Shown in pieces: positions 1 to 5,849 of a DNA stretch of 12,599 bases (the first letter of the stretch is position 1; each line of letters begins with the position of its first letter). The stretch spans positions 1 to 12,599 of the forward strand of contig JBGAWE010000134.1 of NCBI GenBank assembly GCA_044227705.1, written 5' to 3'. Source of the stretch: JANOQP01 sp044227705 (GTDB taxonomy: Bacteria; Bacteroidota; Bacteroidia; Chitinophagales; Saprospiraceae). The notes beneath the pieces were generated by a model that saw nothing but the letters and a program-made list of their open reading frames with translations, did not search any database and was not told the DNA's origin. The position numbers were made by a program, and so were the translations under genes.

Positions 1-363
1 AAAGGGATGGAGGTCGTCTTCAAGCTCGACGCGGCGGGCAGGCCGACCGGTTTTTGGTGGGCAGGCGGCCACTATTTTCAGGTGCGGCGGTTTTATGAAA
101 AGCTCGGCCCGGCGGCTCAAACCGGTCCGTTTTTGGGGAAATACCGCTCGAAACCGCACCGCCAGACCATCCGCGTCCGCCGCGACGGGAGGTCGGGCGG
201 GTTGAAGTTGAAGCCCGTCTTCTTCAAAAAATACCGCCTCGAACCGCTCGGCGGCTCGGCTTTCAGGGTGTCGGGCGAGAACATCATCATCCGGTTTTCC
301 GAAAAGGGGATGAACGTCGGCAACGACTGGACGAACGGGCTGCGCCTCGAAAAGGTGAGATAA
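1..363 (+). CDS. C-terminal fragment of a protein, perhaps a serine hydrolase (beta-lactamase-related) tail
   Basis: The reading frame is open from the left edge to a TAA at 361-363, so this is the 3' end of a longer gene; the ATG at position 7 is probably an internal methionine. The visible 120 residues are basic, rich in aromatic residues and look all-beta. Two segments resemble each other: one near the start reads FKLDAAGRPTGFWW and the end reads ENIIIRFSEKGMN followed by NGLRLEKVR. This F-x-x-x-x-G-x-x-x-G and RLEKV pattern recalls the lipocalin-like C-terminal tails that follow the catalytic domain of many Bacteroidota class C beta-lactamase-related hydrolases. No catalytic residues are in view, so this is inference. 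A strong intrinsic terminator follows 19 bp after the stop. The frame and its end are secure; the function is not. Confidence 0.6.
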   Translation, partial: KGMEVVFKLDAAGRPTGFWWAGGHYFQVRRFYEKLGPAAQTGPFLGKYRSKPHRQTIRVRRDGRSGGLKLKPVFFKKYRLEPLGGSAFRVSGENIIIRFSEKGMNVGNDWTNGLRLEKVR

Positions 364-382
364 AGGCCGCGCCGAAAGCACA

Positions 383-420
383 GAGGCCCGCCGAGCGTCA
401 ACTCGGCGGGCCTCTTTTTT
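383..420 (+). terminator. Intrinsic (Rho-independent) terminator of the left-edge gene
   Basis: A perfect 13-bp GC-rich stem (GAGGCCCGCCGAG at 383-395 with its complement at 402-414), a 6-nt loop CGTCAA, and six T residues at 415-420. It lies 19 bp after the + strand stop codon. Read on the minus strand the stem is not followed by a U-run, so it should mainly act on the + strand and shield the convergent sigma factor gene that ends at 437. Confidence 0.93.
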
Positions 421-436
421 GCCCGAAAACGGGCGG

Positions 437-961
437 TCAGTTGAGCGAGAACCCCGCGCCGTAGTGGTTGTGGATGTTCTCCTTCAGCTCCTTGCGGGCG
501 AAGAAGATGCGGCTCTTGACCGTCCCGAGCGGCAGCTCCAGTTCGTCGGCGATTTCTTGGTACTTGTACCCCTCGTGGTGCATGAGGAAGGGGATTTTGA
601 CCGAGTCGTCGAGCCGGGCGATGAAGCCGTTCAGCTCATCCATCAGGATGGTGGCCTCGGCCCGGTTGCCCATCGAGTGGGCGGCGGAGTTGAGCAGGAA
701 CTGGTTCTCGGTGTTGTCGAGGATGGTGTTCGACTTGACCTTCTTGCGGTAGTTGTTGATGAAGATGTTCTTCATGATGGTGAAGGTCCAGGCCTTGAAG
801 TTGGTGCCGGGCTGGAACTTCTCCTTGTTGGCCAGGGCGCGGAAGGCGGTCTCTTGGCAGAGGTCTTTCGCGTCCTCGGAGTTCTTCGTGAGGTTGTAGG
901 CAAAGCCGTGGAGCATCGGGGAGAGCTGGAACAGCTTGCTGTCGAATTCGATGACGGACAT
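437..961 (-). CDS. Sigma-70 family (ECF-like) RNA polymerase sigma factor
   Basis: A 174-residue sigma factor that would direct core RNA polymerase to alternative promoters. Region 2 spans about residues 12-80, with the region 2.2 signature DAKDLCQETAFRAL at 30-43 and the FKAWTFTIMKNIFINNYRK stretch at 55-73. Region 4 spans about 108-163, with the helix-turn-helix YKYQEIADELELPLGTVKSR at 132-151. It lacks regions 1.1 and 3, as ECF sigmas do. I chose the ATG at 961 (MSVIEFDSKL); an in-frame ATG at 1036 would add 25 residues without sigma homology. There is no Shine-Dalgarno before 961, as is usual in Bacteroidota. No anti-sigma gene is adjacent: downstream is a convergent gene, upstream a gene-poor stretch with a 14-bp inverted repeat. 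Regulation is unknown. The fold is near certain; the regulon cannot be inferred. Confidence 0.95.
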   Translation of the reverse strand: MSVIEFDSKLFQLSPMLHGFAYNLTKNSEDAKDLCQETAFRALANKEKFQPGTNFKAWTFTIMKNIFINNYRKKVKSNTILDNTENQFLLNSAAHSMGNRAEATILMDELNGFIARLDDSVKIPFLMHHEGYKYQEIADELELPLGTVKSRIFFARKELKENIHNHYGAGFSLN

Positions 962-997
962 GGCAAAAAGCGTTTTATTTATTGGCTGGCCAAAGGT

Positions 998-1064
998 GGC
1001 GGGGTGTTCAACAAAAATCCAAACTTGGTTAAACAAAAAGCTCTAATTTTTTGAACACCTCGCC
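998..1064. repeat. 14-bp inverted repeat upstream of the sigma factor gene
   Basis: The left arm GGCGGGGTGTTCAA (998-1011) and right arm TTGAACACCTCGCC (1051-1064) are inverted copies matching at 13 of 14 positions, separated by 39 bp of AT-rich sequence. The repeat begins 36 bp upstream of the sigma factor start codon. It could be a paired operator, a long hairpin in the leader RNA or the footprint of a lost insertion. The symmetry is directly visible; the role is inferred. Confidence 0.65.
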
Positions 1065-1153
1065 AAACAGGCTCAAAACAGAGGCTTTTGGCTCCTTTTT
1101 AGGTCGATTTTGAAAAAGACCGCCGTTTCCGCTTGGTCGGTCGTTTTCAAAAA

Positions 1154-1269
1154 TCGCTGAAAAGTGGACGGCCCCCGTTTCTTCCCTGAAGGCTTCCAAA
1201 GGTAGCAGAGGCTCGACAAGGTCTTTCCCGAAATTGGATGAACGGTCGGTTTCGTTCGCTGAAAAGTGG
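1154..1269. repeat. Short imperfect direct repeat in the gene-poor region
   Basis: The 14-mer TCGCTGAAAAGTGG occurs at 1154-1167 and 1256-1269, 102 bp apart. Each copy is preceded by a similar CGGTCG-plus-TTTC context, so the repeat unit is probably about 30 bp with a small indel. No further copy was noticed in the window. Function unknown. Confidence 0.55.
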
Positions 1270-1323
1270 GAAGAGATGGCTGGACGGTTTGTGGAATGGC
1301 ACAACGATCCGAACCGTTTTTAG

Positions 1324-1590
1324 CGCCTCCTTGCCAGAGGGGTTGGGCTGGGAAATCATGACCTGACACCTGTCGAACAGGGATTCGGGAAGCCCAACTA
1401 CTCCGCGACCGCCAAGAAGTAGCCGGTCTTCCTGAAAGGAATTGGCATCAAAACATACCGGAGCCTCGCCAGCGAGTTCATTGATGTGGATTTCCCAGAA
1501 GGCCTCTACTCTCGGGGCTTATTCACGAAGCTGATTTCAAGCGCAGGCAAGACGGCTATTGATATGAAGGCTGGCGATTCGCACATTTGA
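1324..1590 (+). pseudogene. Probable decayed reading frame, family unknown
   Basis: One + strand frame reads from after a TAG at 1321 to a TGA at 1588-1590, broken only by an in-frame TAG at 1420-1422. Downstream of that stop it has 55 codons of protein-like composition (for example GIGIKTYRSLASEFIDVDF), with no methionine in a start-like position. Third-codon GC is about 60%, clearly below the neighbouring genes, which suggests different ancestry or decay. A hairpin with a short T-tract follows 13 bp after the final stop on the same strand, as expected for the 3' end of a former gene. I do not recognise the family. It may also be noncoding sequence with a chance open frame. Confidence 0.3.
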
Positions 1591-1603
1591 ATCGGGTAGG
1601 AGG

Positions 1604-1624
1604 GGAGCCACTGGCTCCTATTTT
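1604..1624 (+). terminator. Weak candidate terminator after the decayed frame
   Basis: GGAGCC (1604-1609), loop ACT, GGCTCC (1613-1618), then TATTTT. A 6-bp stem with a 3-nt loop and a short T-rich tail is at the weak end for intrinsic terminators. It sits 13 bp beyond the stop of the decayed + strand frame. It does not suit the minus-strand DUF4286 gene because no U-run follows in that direction. Confidence 0.35.
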
Positions 1625-1709
1625 CCGGCGCTGTCAACAAGAGAATAAATCAAGTTGAGCAAACTCTTCTCGGTTGTACGGCAAACCGAAAGTTGGGCGC
1701 GGCAATCTC

Positions 1710-2027
1710 CTACTTCTCGTTGTGGTCGATCACCTCCATCAGCGAGCGGAAGACCGCGAACTTGCCGTCGTACTTTTCCCGCATCGGCCTTTGAAGCTCC
1801 GGGGCGAACTCCTGCTGGTAGCGCAAGAGGTGCGCCCGGTCGCGGCACAGGTACTGGACGGAATAGATTTCCGAGTCGTCGTGCTCGTGGTCGAGCAGGC
1901 GGCTGAACCGGTAGCTGATGAACATCCCCGTCGACATGACGTCCGGGATATGCTCGGTGCGCATCCACTCGACCCACTCGCGGTGGACGTCGAGGTCGAT
2001 GGTGATGGTCACGTTGTAGAGAATCAT
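1710..2027 (-). CDS. DUF4286 family protein
   Basis: A 105-residue cytoplasmic protein beginning MILYNVTITIDLDVHREWV and containing EHIPDVMSTGMF (about 25-36), YQQEFAPELQ (about 70-79) and KYDGKFAVFRSLMEV (about 85-99). This pattern and length match DUF4286, a small family common in Bacteroidota with no established biochemical function; the ferredoxin-like/dimeric alpha-beta appearance is my inference. It has no signal peptide or membrane segment. It is the last gene of a three-gene minus-strand operon, starting 6 bp after the RidA-like gene stops. No intrinsic terminator is evident after its stop. Family call is firm; function is unknown. Confidence 0.9.
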   Translation of the reverse strand: MILYNVTITIDLDVHREWVEWMRTEHIPDVMSTGMFISYRFSRLLDHEHDDSEIYSVQYLCRDRAHLLRYQQEFAPELQRPMREKYDGKFAVFRSLMEVIDHNEK

Positions 2028-2033
2028 CGCGGC

Positions 2034-2474
2034 TCAATCTTGAATGACGGCGACGCACTTCAGCTCGATGGCAATCGGCGTCGGCAGCCGGTCGATGCCG
2101 AGCGTGGTGCGGCAGGGCGGGTTCTCCGAGAAATACTCGGCCCACAGCCGGTTGTAGGTGTGGAAGTCGCGCTCCATGTTGACAAGATAGACGGTCACGT
2201 CGACCAGGTCCGTCCATTTCGCGCCGCTGTTTTCGAGGACGGTTCGGACGTTGTCGAAGACCGAGCGCACTTGTTTTTCAAAATCAAACTCAATGTAATT
2301 GCCTGACGGCGAACGAGTTAGCCCCGGGACGCCGTCCGTTTGCGGTTCCCTCGGCCCGATGCCGGAGAGGAAGAGCAGGTTGCCCACGCGCCGCGCGTGC
2401 GGGTAGAGGCCGACCGGCCGGGGCGCGGCGGCGACGTCGATTTTCTCGTTAGAAATGGGTGTGTGCTGCGACAT
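2034..2474 (-). CDS. RidA/YjgF/UK114 family protein, 2-aminomuconate deaminase-like
   Basis: A 146-residue soluble protein with the Rid fold: PRPVGLYPHARRVGNLLFLSG (about 18-38, given here as PRPVGLYPHARR then NLLFLSG), the central FDNVRTVLENSGAKWTDLV helix and strand (73-91), and the C-terminal CRTTLGIDRLPTPIAIELK (121-139). Arg122 corresponds to the conserved substrate-carboxylate-binding Arg of RidA (Arg105 in E. coli). Lys139 sits where classical RidA has a catalytic Glu (Glu120). From memory, this Lys and the PRPxGxYPH opening resemble 2-aminomuconate deaminases of tryptophan and nitrobenzoate catabolism rather than enamine/imine deaminase RidA. I chose the ATG at 2474; the open frame upstream lies inside the preceding gene. 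It overlaps that gene by 26 bp, implying co-translation. No kynurenine-pathway gene is in view, so the substrate remains open. Confidence 0.88.
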   Translation of the reverse strand: MSQHTPISNEKIDVAAAPRPVGLYPHARRVGNLLFLSGIGPREPQTDGVPGLTRSPSGNYIEFDFEKQVRSVFDNVRTVLENSGAKWTDLVDVTVYLVNMERDFHTYNRLWAEYFSENPPCRTTLGIDRLPTPIAIELKCVAVIQD

Positions 2475-3306
2475 CGAAATGCTTCTTTTTCGGCTGGCGG
2501 CGCGGCTCGTCGAAGCCGGGGCGGACAAAGTCCATCGCCCCCGGGAAGACCGCCAGCAGGTCGTTTTCCGTCTTGCGAAGCAACACAAAAAGGTCGAGAA
2601 GCTCGTCCGTTTTTTCTGTGAACATCTGCCTGACCGTCTCCCAGGCTGCCATCGAGCGGCGGATGGCGAGCAGCGCGACCTTCGCCGAGCCGTTCGAGTC
2701 GTTCTGCGGGTCGGCCCAATATTCGGCGTCGTCCTCGCTCTCGAACTCGAAGCCGGAGAGTGCCCGGTGCGCCTTCGAGGCGACGAAGTATTGATACCAC
2801 CGAATCACCTGAAAGGCGTCCTGCAAGCCGCGCAGCGCGGCCTCGTCGACCGGCAAATCCATGTGTAGGCGCTGCTCGAGTTCGGCCTGTTTCGAGTGGA
2901 AGAAATCCTGGTTGAGGTCGAAAAAGCGGTCGACCTGCTTACTGTACCGCTTCGTCCGCCGGTCGATTCGCTCGCAAAGCTCTCGTGTCTCCGACTTTTC
3001 CACGAAGTCCCAGCTCTCGTCCGCGCCCTTTGCGGCGGCGTTTTGTTCGGCGACCGCGCCGTCGACTGCTTCTTGCTCGGCGCCCTCGAGGTCGATGCCC
3101 AGCTCGTCGGCCATCTTGTGGAGCATGTCGAGGGTCTTTTGCATGTTCTTCGTGAGGCGGTGCCAGAACTTGTCGTTGTTGATGTCCTTCTCCTCGGCCG
3201 AGAGCCTGGACTCCTCGGCGAACACGCGGCATCGGTGCTGGAACGGGCAGCGCTCGCACCAACGGTCGCAGTAGTTGTAGATTCCGGGTATGTACTTTTT
3301 GCTCAT
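2449..3306 (-). CDS. Conserved protein with N-terminal four-cysteine cluster, function unknown
   Basis: A 285-residue soluble protein starting MSKKYIPGIYNYCDRWCERC. Cys13, Cys17, Cys20 and Cys26 form a C-x3-C-x2-C-x5-C cluster, followed by Arg/Phe-rich residues; four closely spaced cysteines could bind a metal or Fe-S cluster, but that is inference. The rest is highly charged and mostly helical (about 35-75 and 105-150), with an acidic Ala/Glu-rich linker at about 75-95 and a basic tail (RRQPKKKH) near the end. I have an impression of YNYCDRWCERCPF-type openings in hypothetical Bacteroidota proteins but know of no function. The ATG at 3306 places the motif at the N-terminus; an ATG at 3375 would add 23 unremarkable residues. 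It is the first gene of the operon and its end overlaps the RidA-like gene by 26 bp. Confidence 0.88.
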   Translation of the reverse strand: MSKKYIPGIYNYCDRWCERCPFQHRCRVFAEESRLSAEEKDINNDKFWHRLTKNMQKTLDMLHKMADELGIDLEGAEQEAVDGAVAEQNAAAKGADESWDFVEKSETRELCERIDRRTKRYSKQVDRFFDLNQDFFHSKQAELEQRLHMDLPVDEAALRGLQDAFQVIRWYQYFVASKAHRALSGFEFESEDDAEYWADPQNDSNGSAKVALLAIRRSMAAWETVRQMFTEKTDELLDLFVLLRKTENDLLAVFPGAMDFVRPGFDEPRRQPKKKHFDVAAHTHF

Positions 3307-3512
3307 AGTGTCTCTGTACAGTTGGTTTTGCCCTGTCGGTACGACCGGATTTTGGGTCAAAGTCGGCAAACCCATCAGTCGACCGGACGGCCGACGACGG
3401 ATATTTTTTTATTGGGAATGAATGAATTAGGGGAGGAAAACCGCCGCGAGGCGCGGGCTGCCATGTCCAAAAGCCGTACCATAAGGAAATTGGAAGATAC
3501 GGCCGACAGCCG

Positions 3513-4514
3513 TCAATCGGCCTCGAAACGGAAGATGCGCCCGCCCGTCGCCGAGAGCCAGCCGGACTTGTTCTTGATGGAAATGCCGGTGAAATCGACG
3601 CCGCCCGGCGTGCTGTCGGCCTCGATCCAGTGGTCGCCGCCGTCGGTCGTCCGCATGAGGAGGCCGTCGTCGCCAGCCGCCCAGCCGATGTTTTCAGACT
3701 GAAAAAAGACGGCGTTGAAATTGGCCGCGCCCTTCCCGGCCCGGCCGCCGGAGCGGGTTTGTTGCCAGGTTTTCCCCGAATCGACCGATTTGAGGACGGT
3801 GCCGAACTTCCCGACGACATAGCCGACCGTCGCCGTCGGAAAGTGGAGGGCGGTGAAAAACTCCCCCCCGGCGGGCAGCCTTTCCCACGAAAGCCCGCCG
3901 TCGGCCGAGCGGACGAGGAGGCCGTAGCCGCAGGCCACCGCCGTCTTCGTGTCGAGCCACTGTACGGCCTCGACCTCCTGCGGAAACGTGTCGAGGGCGG
4001 CCTGTTCCCAGACGAAATCGGGGCCGACGCGCTGGATTCTGCCGTTGACAAAGCCCTCGCCCGAGGCGACGAGGCCGTGCCTTTCATCCATAAAAGAGCA
4101 GTTTCGGGAGAAGAACCAGTCCTGCCGGGCGAGCGACCACGCGGCCTCGCCCGCCCTTTTCAAAAAGAGTCGCCCGCCGACGCCGACCGTGTAGGCCGTG
4201 CCGAGCGGGTCGAAGGTGACGCCCCAAAGTTTTTGCGGGACGACGGTGTCGAGCCGCCAGTGCTCGCCGCCGTCGTCGGTAGACAAGATTTCGCCACGCT
4301 CCCAGGTGAGGCCGCCGACGGCGTGGCCCGTTTTTTCATCGAAAAAGGAGACGGCGGCAAGGTCGAGCGTCGTTGGCGTGGGCTGCTCGGCGATGACGAC
4401 GGGGAATTTCTCTTTCCCGCAATTCGACAAGAGGAGGGAAAGAAAAAGGCCGGAAAGCAGGCCAATTTGCCCGCTTTTCGGCCTTTTTTCAACAAAAACA
4501 GACCGGCTGCTCAT
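3513..4514 (-). CDS. Ycf48-like / Asp-box (BNR) repeat lipoprotein
   Basis: A 333-residue predicted lipoprotein. A hydrophobic segment at 17-30 ends in LLLSNC, giving a lipobox with Cys32 as the lipidation site (the -1 Asn is not the commonest residue). The mature part holds four Asp-box motifs: STDDGGEHW (78-86), SADGGLSW (203-210), SVDSGKTW (243-250) and TTDGGDHW (289-296), separated by G-x-VG-type strands. This is the pattern of a beta-propeller like Ycf48/HCF136 photosystem II assembly factors and sialidase-type proteins. In non-photosynthetic Bacteroidota such proteins are usually annotated as Ycf48-related proteins without known role. The start codon overlaps the stop of the upstream exported-protein gene (ATGA, 4511-4514), so the two are probably co-translated and may act together at the envelope. 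No sialidase catalytic set is evident. Confidence 0.88.
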   Translation of the reverse strand: MSSRSVFVEKRPKSGQIGLLSGLFLSLLLSNCGKEKFPVVIAEQPTPTTLDLAAVSFFDEKTGHAVGGLTWERGEILSTDDGGEHWRLDTVVPQKLWGVTFDPLGTAYTVGVGGRLFLKRAGEAAWSLARQDWFFSRNCSFMDERHGLVASGEGFVNGRIQRVGPDFVWEQAALDTFPQEVEAVQWLDTKTAVACGYGLLVRSADGGLSWERLPAGGEFFTALHFPTATVGYVVGKFGTVLKSVDSGKTWQQTRSGGRAGKGAANFNAVFFQSENIGWAAGDDGLLMRTTDGGDHWIEADSTPGGVDFTGISIKNKSGWLSATGGRIFRFEAD

Positions 4515-5023
4515 TTCGGGTTGGGGAAGACGAGGCTTCCGTACTGCGAGAAGTTGAACGCCGCCGTCACGGCGAACTGGTACTGACCCATGAACTTTTC
4601 GAGGAACGGCTCGACCTCCTCCGGCTTGACGAATCGGCTGCCCGGCTTGAGGTAGTAGGCCACGTGGTCCATCCGCCCGGCCGAGCTGAAGAGGACATGG
4701 ACCCAGATTTTCAGCCCGTCGAGGTCGAACTTCTCGGCGGCGGCGAAGGCTTCCATGTCGAGCGAGAGCTGGTTCCAGGCGGTGGCGGCCTTCTGCACGT
4801 CGTTGGAGCAGGCCGTCAGCAGGAGCTTTTGGTAGTCGCCCGTGAGCGCGGCCTCGAACTGAGTCTGGCCCGAGCCGCCCATGATGATGACTTTTGGGAG
4901 GGCTGTCTCTTTGGCGGAGGGGGTCTGTTTGCCGCGGGGCGGCGTGCTGGCCACGGACTGCGCGGCGACCGGTGCCGTCGCCATCAACAGGGCGGCGAGG
5001 ACGGTGGTGAGGAGTTTTTGCAA
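4511..5023 (-). CDS. Exported protein of unknown function, probable TTG start
   Basis: A 170-residue protein from the TTG at 5023. This start gives a compact signal peptide: MQKLLTTVLAALLMATAPVA followed by AQS, with cleavage likely near residue 21. The frame extends to a GTG at 5119, which would give 202 residues and an unusually long basic n-region; the first ATG (4984) would destroy the signal peptide. The mature protein has a Pro/Thr linker, then a domain of about 130 residues containing PKVIIMGGSGQTQFEAAL, LDMEAFAAAEKFDLDGLKIW and YYLKPGSRFVKPEEVEPFL, with a C-terminal FNFSQYGSLVFPNP. I do not recognise the family. The alternating helices and strands suggest a small periplasmic or secreted domain. 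It precedes and overlaps the Asp-box lipoprotein gene by 4 bp, which implies a functional link. Confidence 0.8.
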   Translation of the reverse strand: MQKLLTTVLAALLMATAPVAAQSVASTPPRGKQTPSAKETALPKVIIMGGSGQTQFEAALTGDYQKLLLTACSNDVQKAATAWNQLSLDMEAFAAAEKFDLDGLKIWVHVLFSSAGRMDHVAYYLKPGSRFVKPEEVEPFLEKFMGQYQFAVTAAFNFSQYGSLVFPNPK

Positions 5024-5059
5024 CTTGTGTGAAATTGAAGGGTGAGACAGAAAGCGGGT

Positions 5060-5067
5060 GAAAGGTA
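5060..5067 (-). promoter_or_regulatory. Possible -7 box for the exported-protein/lipoprotein operon
   Basis: On the minus strand the octamer TACCTTTC matches the Bacteroidota -7 consensus TAnnTTTG except for the last base. It lies about 37 bp upstream of the preferred TTG start at 5023, which also favours that start over the GTG at 5119. No TTTG -33 element is visible at the usual spacing, so the call is tentative. Confidence 0.25.
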
Positions 5068-5132
5068 GACGGCCCCTCGTTTGGTTGGCGTTTTTTTTGG
5101 ATTTCTTAACCGCGTGCACCGCAAAGGTTTTA

Positions 5133-5140
5133 TACTTTTG
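5133..5140 (+). promoter_or_regulatory. Bacteroidota-type -7 promoter box for cvpA operon
   Basis: TACTTTTG is a perfect match to TAnnTTTG, the -7 element used by the Bacteroidota primary sigma factor. It lies 61 bp upstream of the CvpA ATG, a normal leader length, in an AT-rich stretch. I cannot find a TTTG -33 element at the standard spacing. Confidence 0.55.
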
Positions 5141-5201
5141 AGTGGCTTATGGCGCAAAACACGTCGAAAAGCCGCATTTTAACGCAAAAAACACGACAAC
5201 C

Positions 5202-5846
5202 ATGAGCCTCGATTTGATTGTCTTCGTCGTCGCCGCGTGGGGCTTCTACCAGGGCTACTCTCACGGCATCATCCAGACGGTGTTCAGTTTCGTGAGCTAC
5301 TTTTTTGGGCTGCTCATCGCCTTCAAGTTCACGCCCGTCGCCACGAACGTGCTCAACCAGACGCTCGGCTCGCAGAACCCACTGATGTTCGTGGCGGGCT
5401 TCCTGACGATGTTCGCCTTTGTGATGCTCGTCTTTCGGCTCGTCGCCCGAGGGTTCGAGGGGGTGGTCTCGGTCGCCCACTTGGGCATGGTCAACCGGAT
5501 GGCGGGCGCGGTGCTGCTCGGCACCATCTACGTCGCGCTGTTCAGCATCCTGTGCTGGTTCGCGTCGAAGGCCAACCTCATCGACCAGTCCACAAAGGAC
5601 ACGGCCCGGACGTGGCCCATCCTCGAGGCCATCCCGCCCCGGGCGAAGGCCGTCGCCGAGCGGGTCAGCCCAATCGTCAAGGATTTTTGGAACTCTTCCA
5701 TCAACATGGTTGACCGGCTCGAAAAATACGGCGCGCAAAAAACGGAGACCCAACAGCGTGTCTACGACCTGCCGAAGCCGACCGGGCAGAGCATCCTCGA
5801 CCCCTATTCGACCGAGGCCAAGCCGGTCAAAACCTCGGGCAAATAG
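5202..5846 (+). CDS. CvpA family inner membrane protein
   Basis: A 214-residue membrane protein with four hydrophobic segments (about 3-18, 24-42, 60-82 and 97-122) followed by a hydrophilic C-terminal tail of about 85 residues. The opening LDLIVFVVAAWGFYQGYSHG and the later MVNRMAGAVLLGTIYVALFS are typical of CvpA (colicin V production) proteins. In E. coli CvpA is needed for colicin V export and purF expression; its molecular role in Bacteroidota is not known. I chose the ATG at 5202; an upstream in-frame ATG at 5148 or earlier would add hydrophilic residues before the first helix and would overlap the likely promoter leader. It is 3 bp upstream of the lysoplasmalogenase gene, forming a two-gene operon. 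Confidence 0.92.
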   Translation: MSLDLIVFVVAAWGFYQGYSHGIIQTVFSFVSYFFGLLIAFKFTPVATNVLNQTLGSQNPLMFVAGFLTMFAFVMLVFRLVARGFEGVVSVAHLGMVNRMAGAVLLGTIYVALFSILCWFASKANLIDQSTKDTARTWPILEAIPPRAKAVAERVSPIVKDFWNSSINMVDRLEKYGAQKTETQQRVYDLPKPTGQSILDPYSTEAKPVKTSGK

Positions 5847-5849
5847 GCC

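Larger units (their letters stand above)
962..1709. other. Gene-poor region between the sigma factor and DUF4286 genes
   Basis: About 750 bp without a convincing intact gene on either strand. Open frames here (for example minus 1073-1369) show no domain-like composition. The segment holds an inverted repeat (998-1064), an imperfect direct repeat (1154-1269), a probable decayed + strand reading frame (1324-1590) and a small hairpin with a short T-tract (1604-1624). Base composition is visibly more AT-rich than in the flanking genes. The left part must contain the promoter and leader of the sigma factor gene, but I find no TAnnTTTG box on the minus strand there. Confidence 0.6.

Noticed and set aside
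421..434. A GCCCG-AAAA-CGGGC hairpin between the + strand terminator and the sigma factor stop, considered as a sigma factor terminator.
   Set aside because: On the minus strand it is followed by A residues, not a U-run, so it does not fit an intrinsic terminator for that gene.
419..1054. A 211-codon + strand frame opposite the sigma factor gene.
   Set aside because: It is the antisense shadow of the sigma factor, with V/L/E-rich composition and no recognisable domain.
1073..1369. Minus-strand open frames of 70-98 codons in the gene-poor region.
   Set aside because: Several overlapping frames are equally open, none has a domain-like pattern, and there is no promoter or codon bias favouring one.
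1629..1660. A TCAAC/GTTGA pairing just downstream of the DUF4286 gene, considered as a terminator.
   Set aside because: Only 5 bp of AT-rich stem with a long loop and no U-run; too weak to support.
2489..2588. N-terminal extension of the RidA-like frame to an ATG at 2588.
   Set aside because: The added residues are Arg/Ser-rich, lie wholly within the upstream gene, and are absent from the Rid fold, which starts after the ATG at 2474.
3501..3522. A GGCCGA/TCGGCC inverted repeat at the end of the lipoprotein gene.
   Set aside because: It overlaps the stop codon and has no following U-run; such short GC-rich palindromes are common here.
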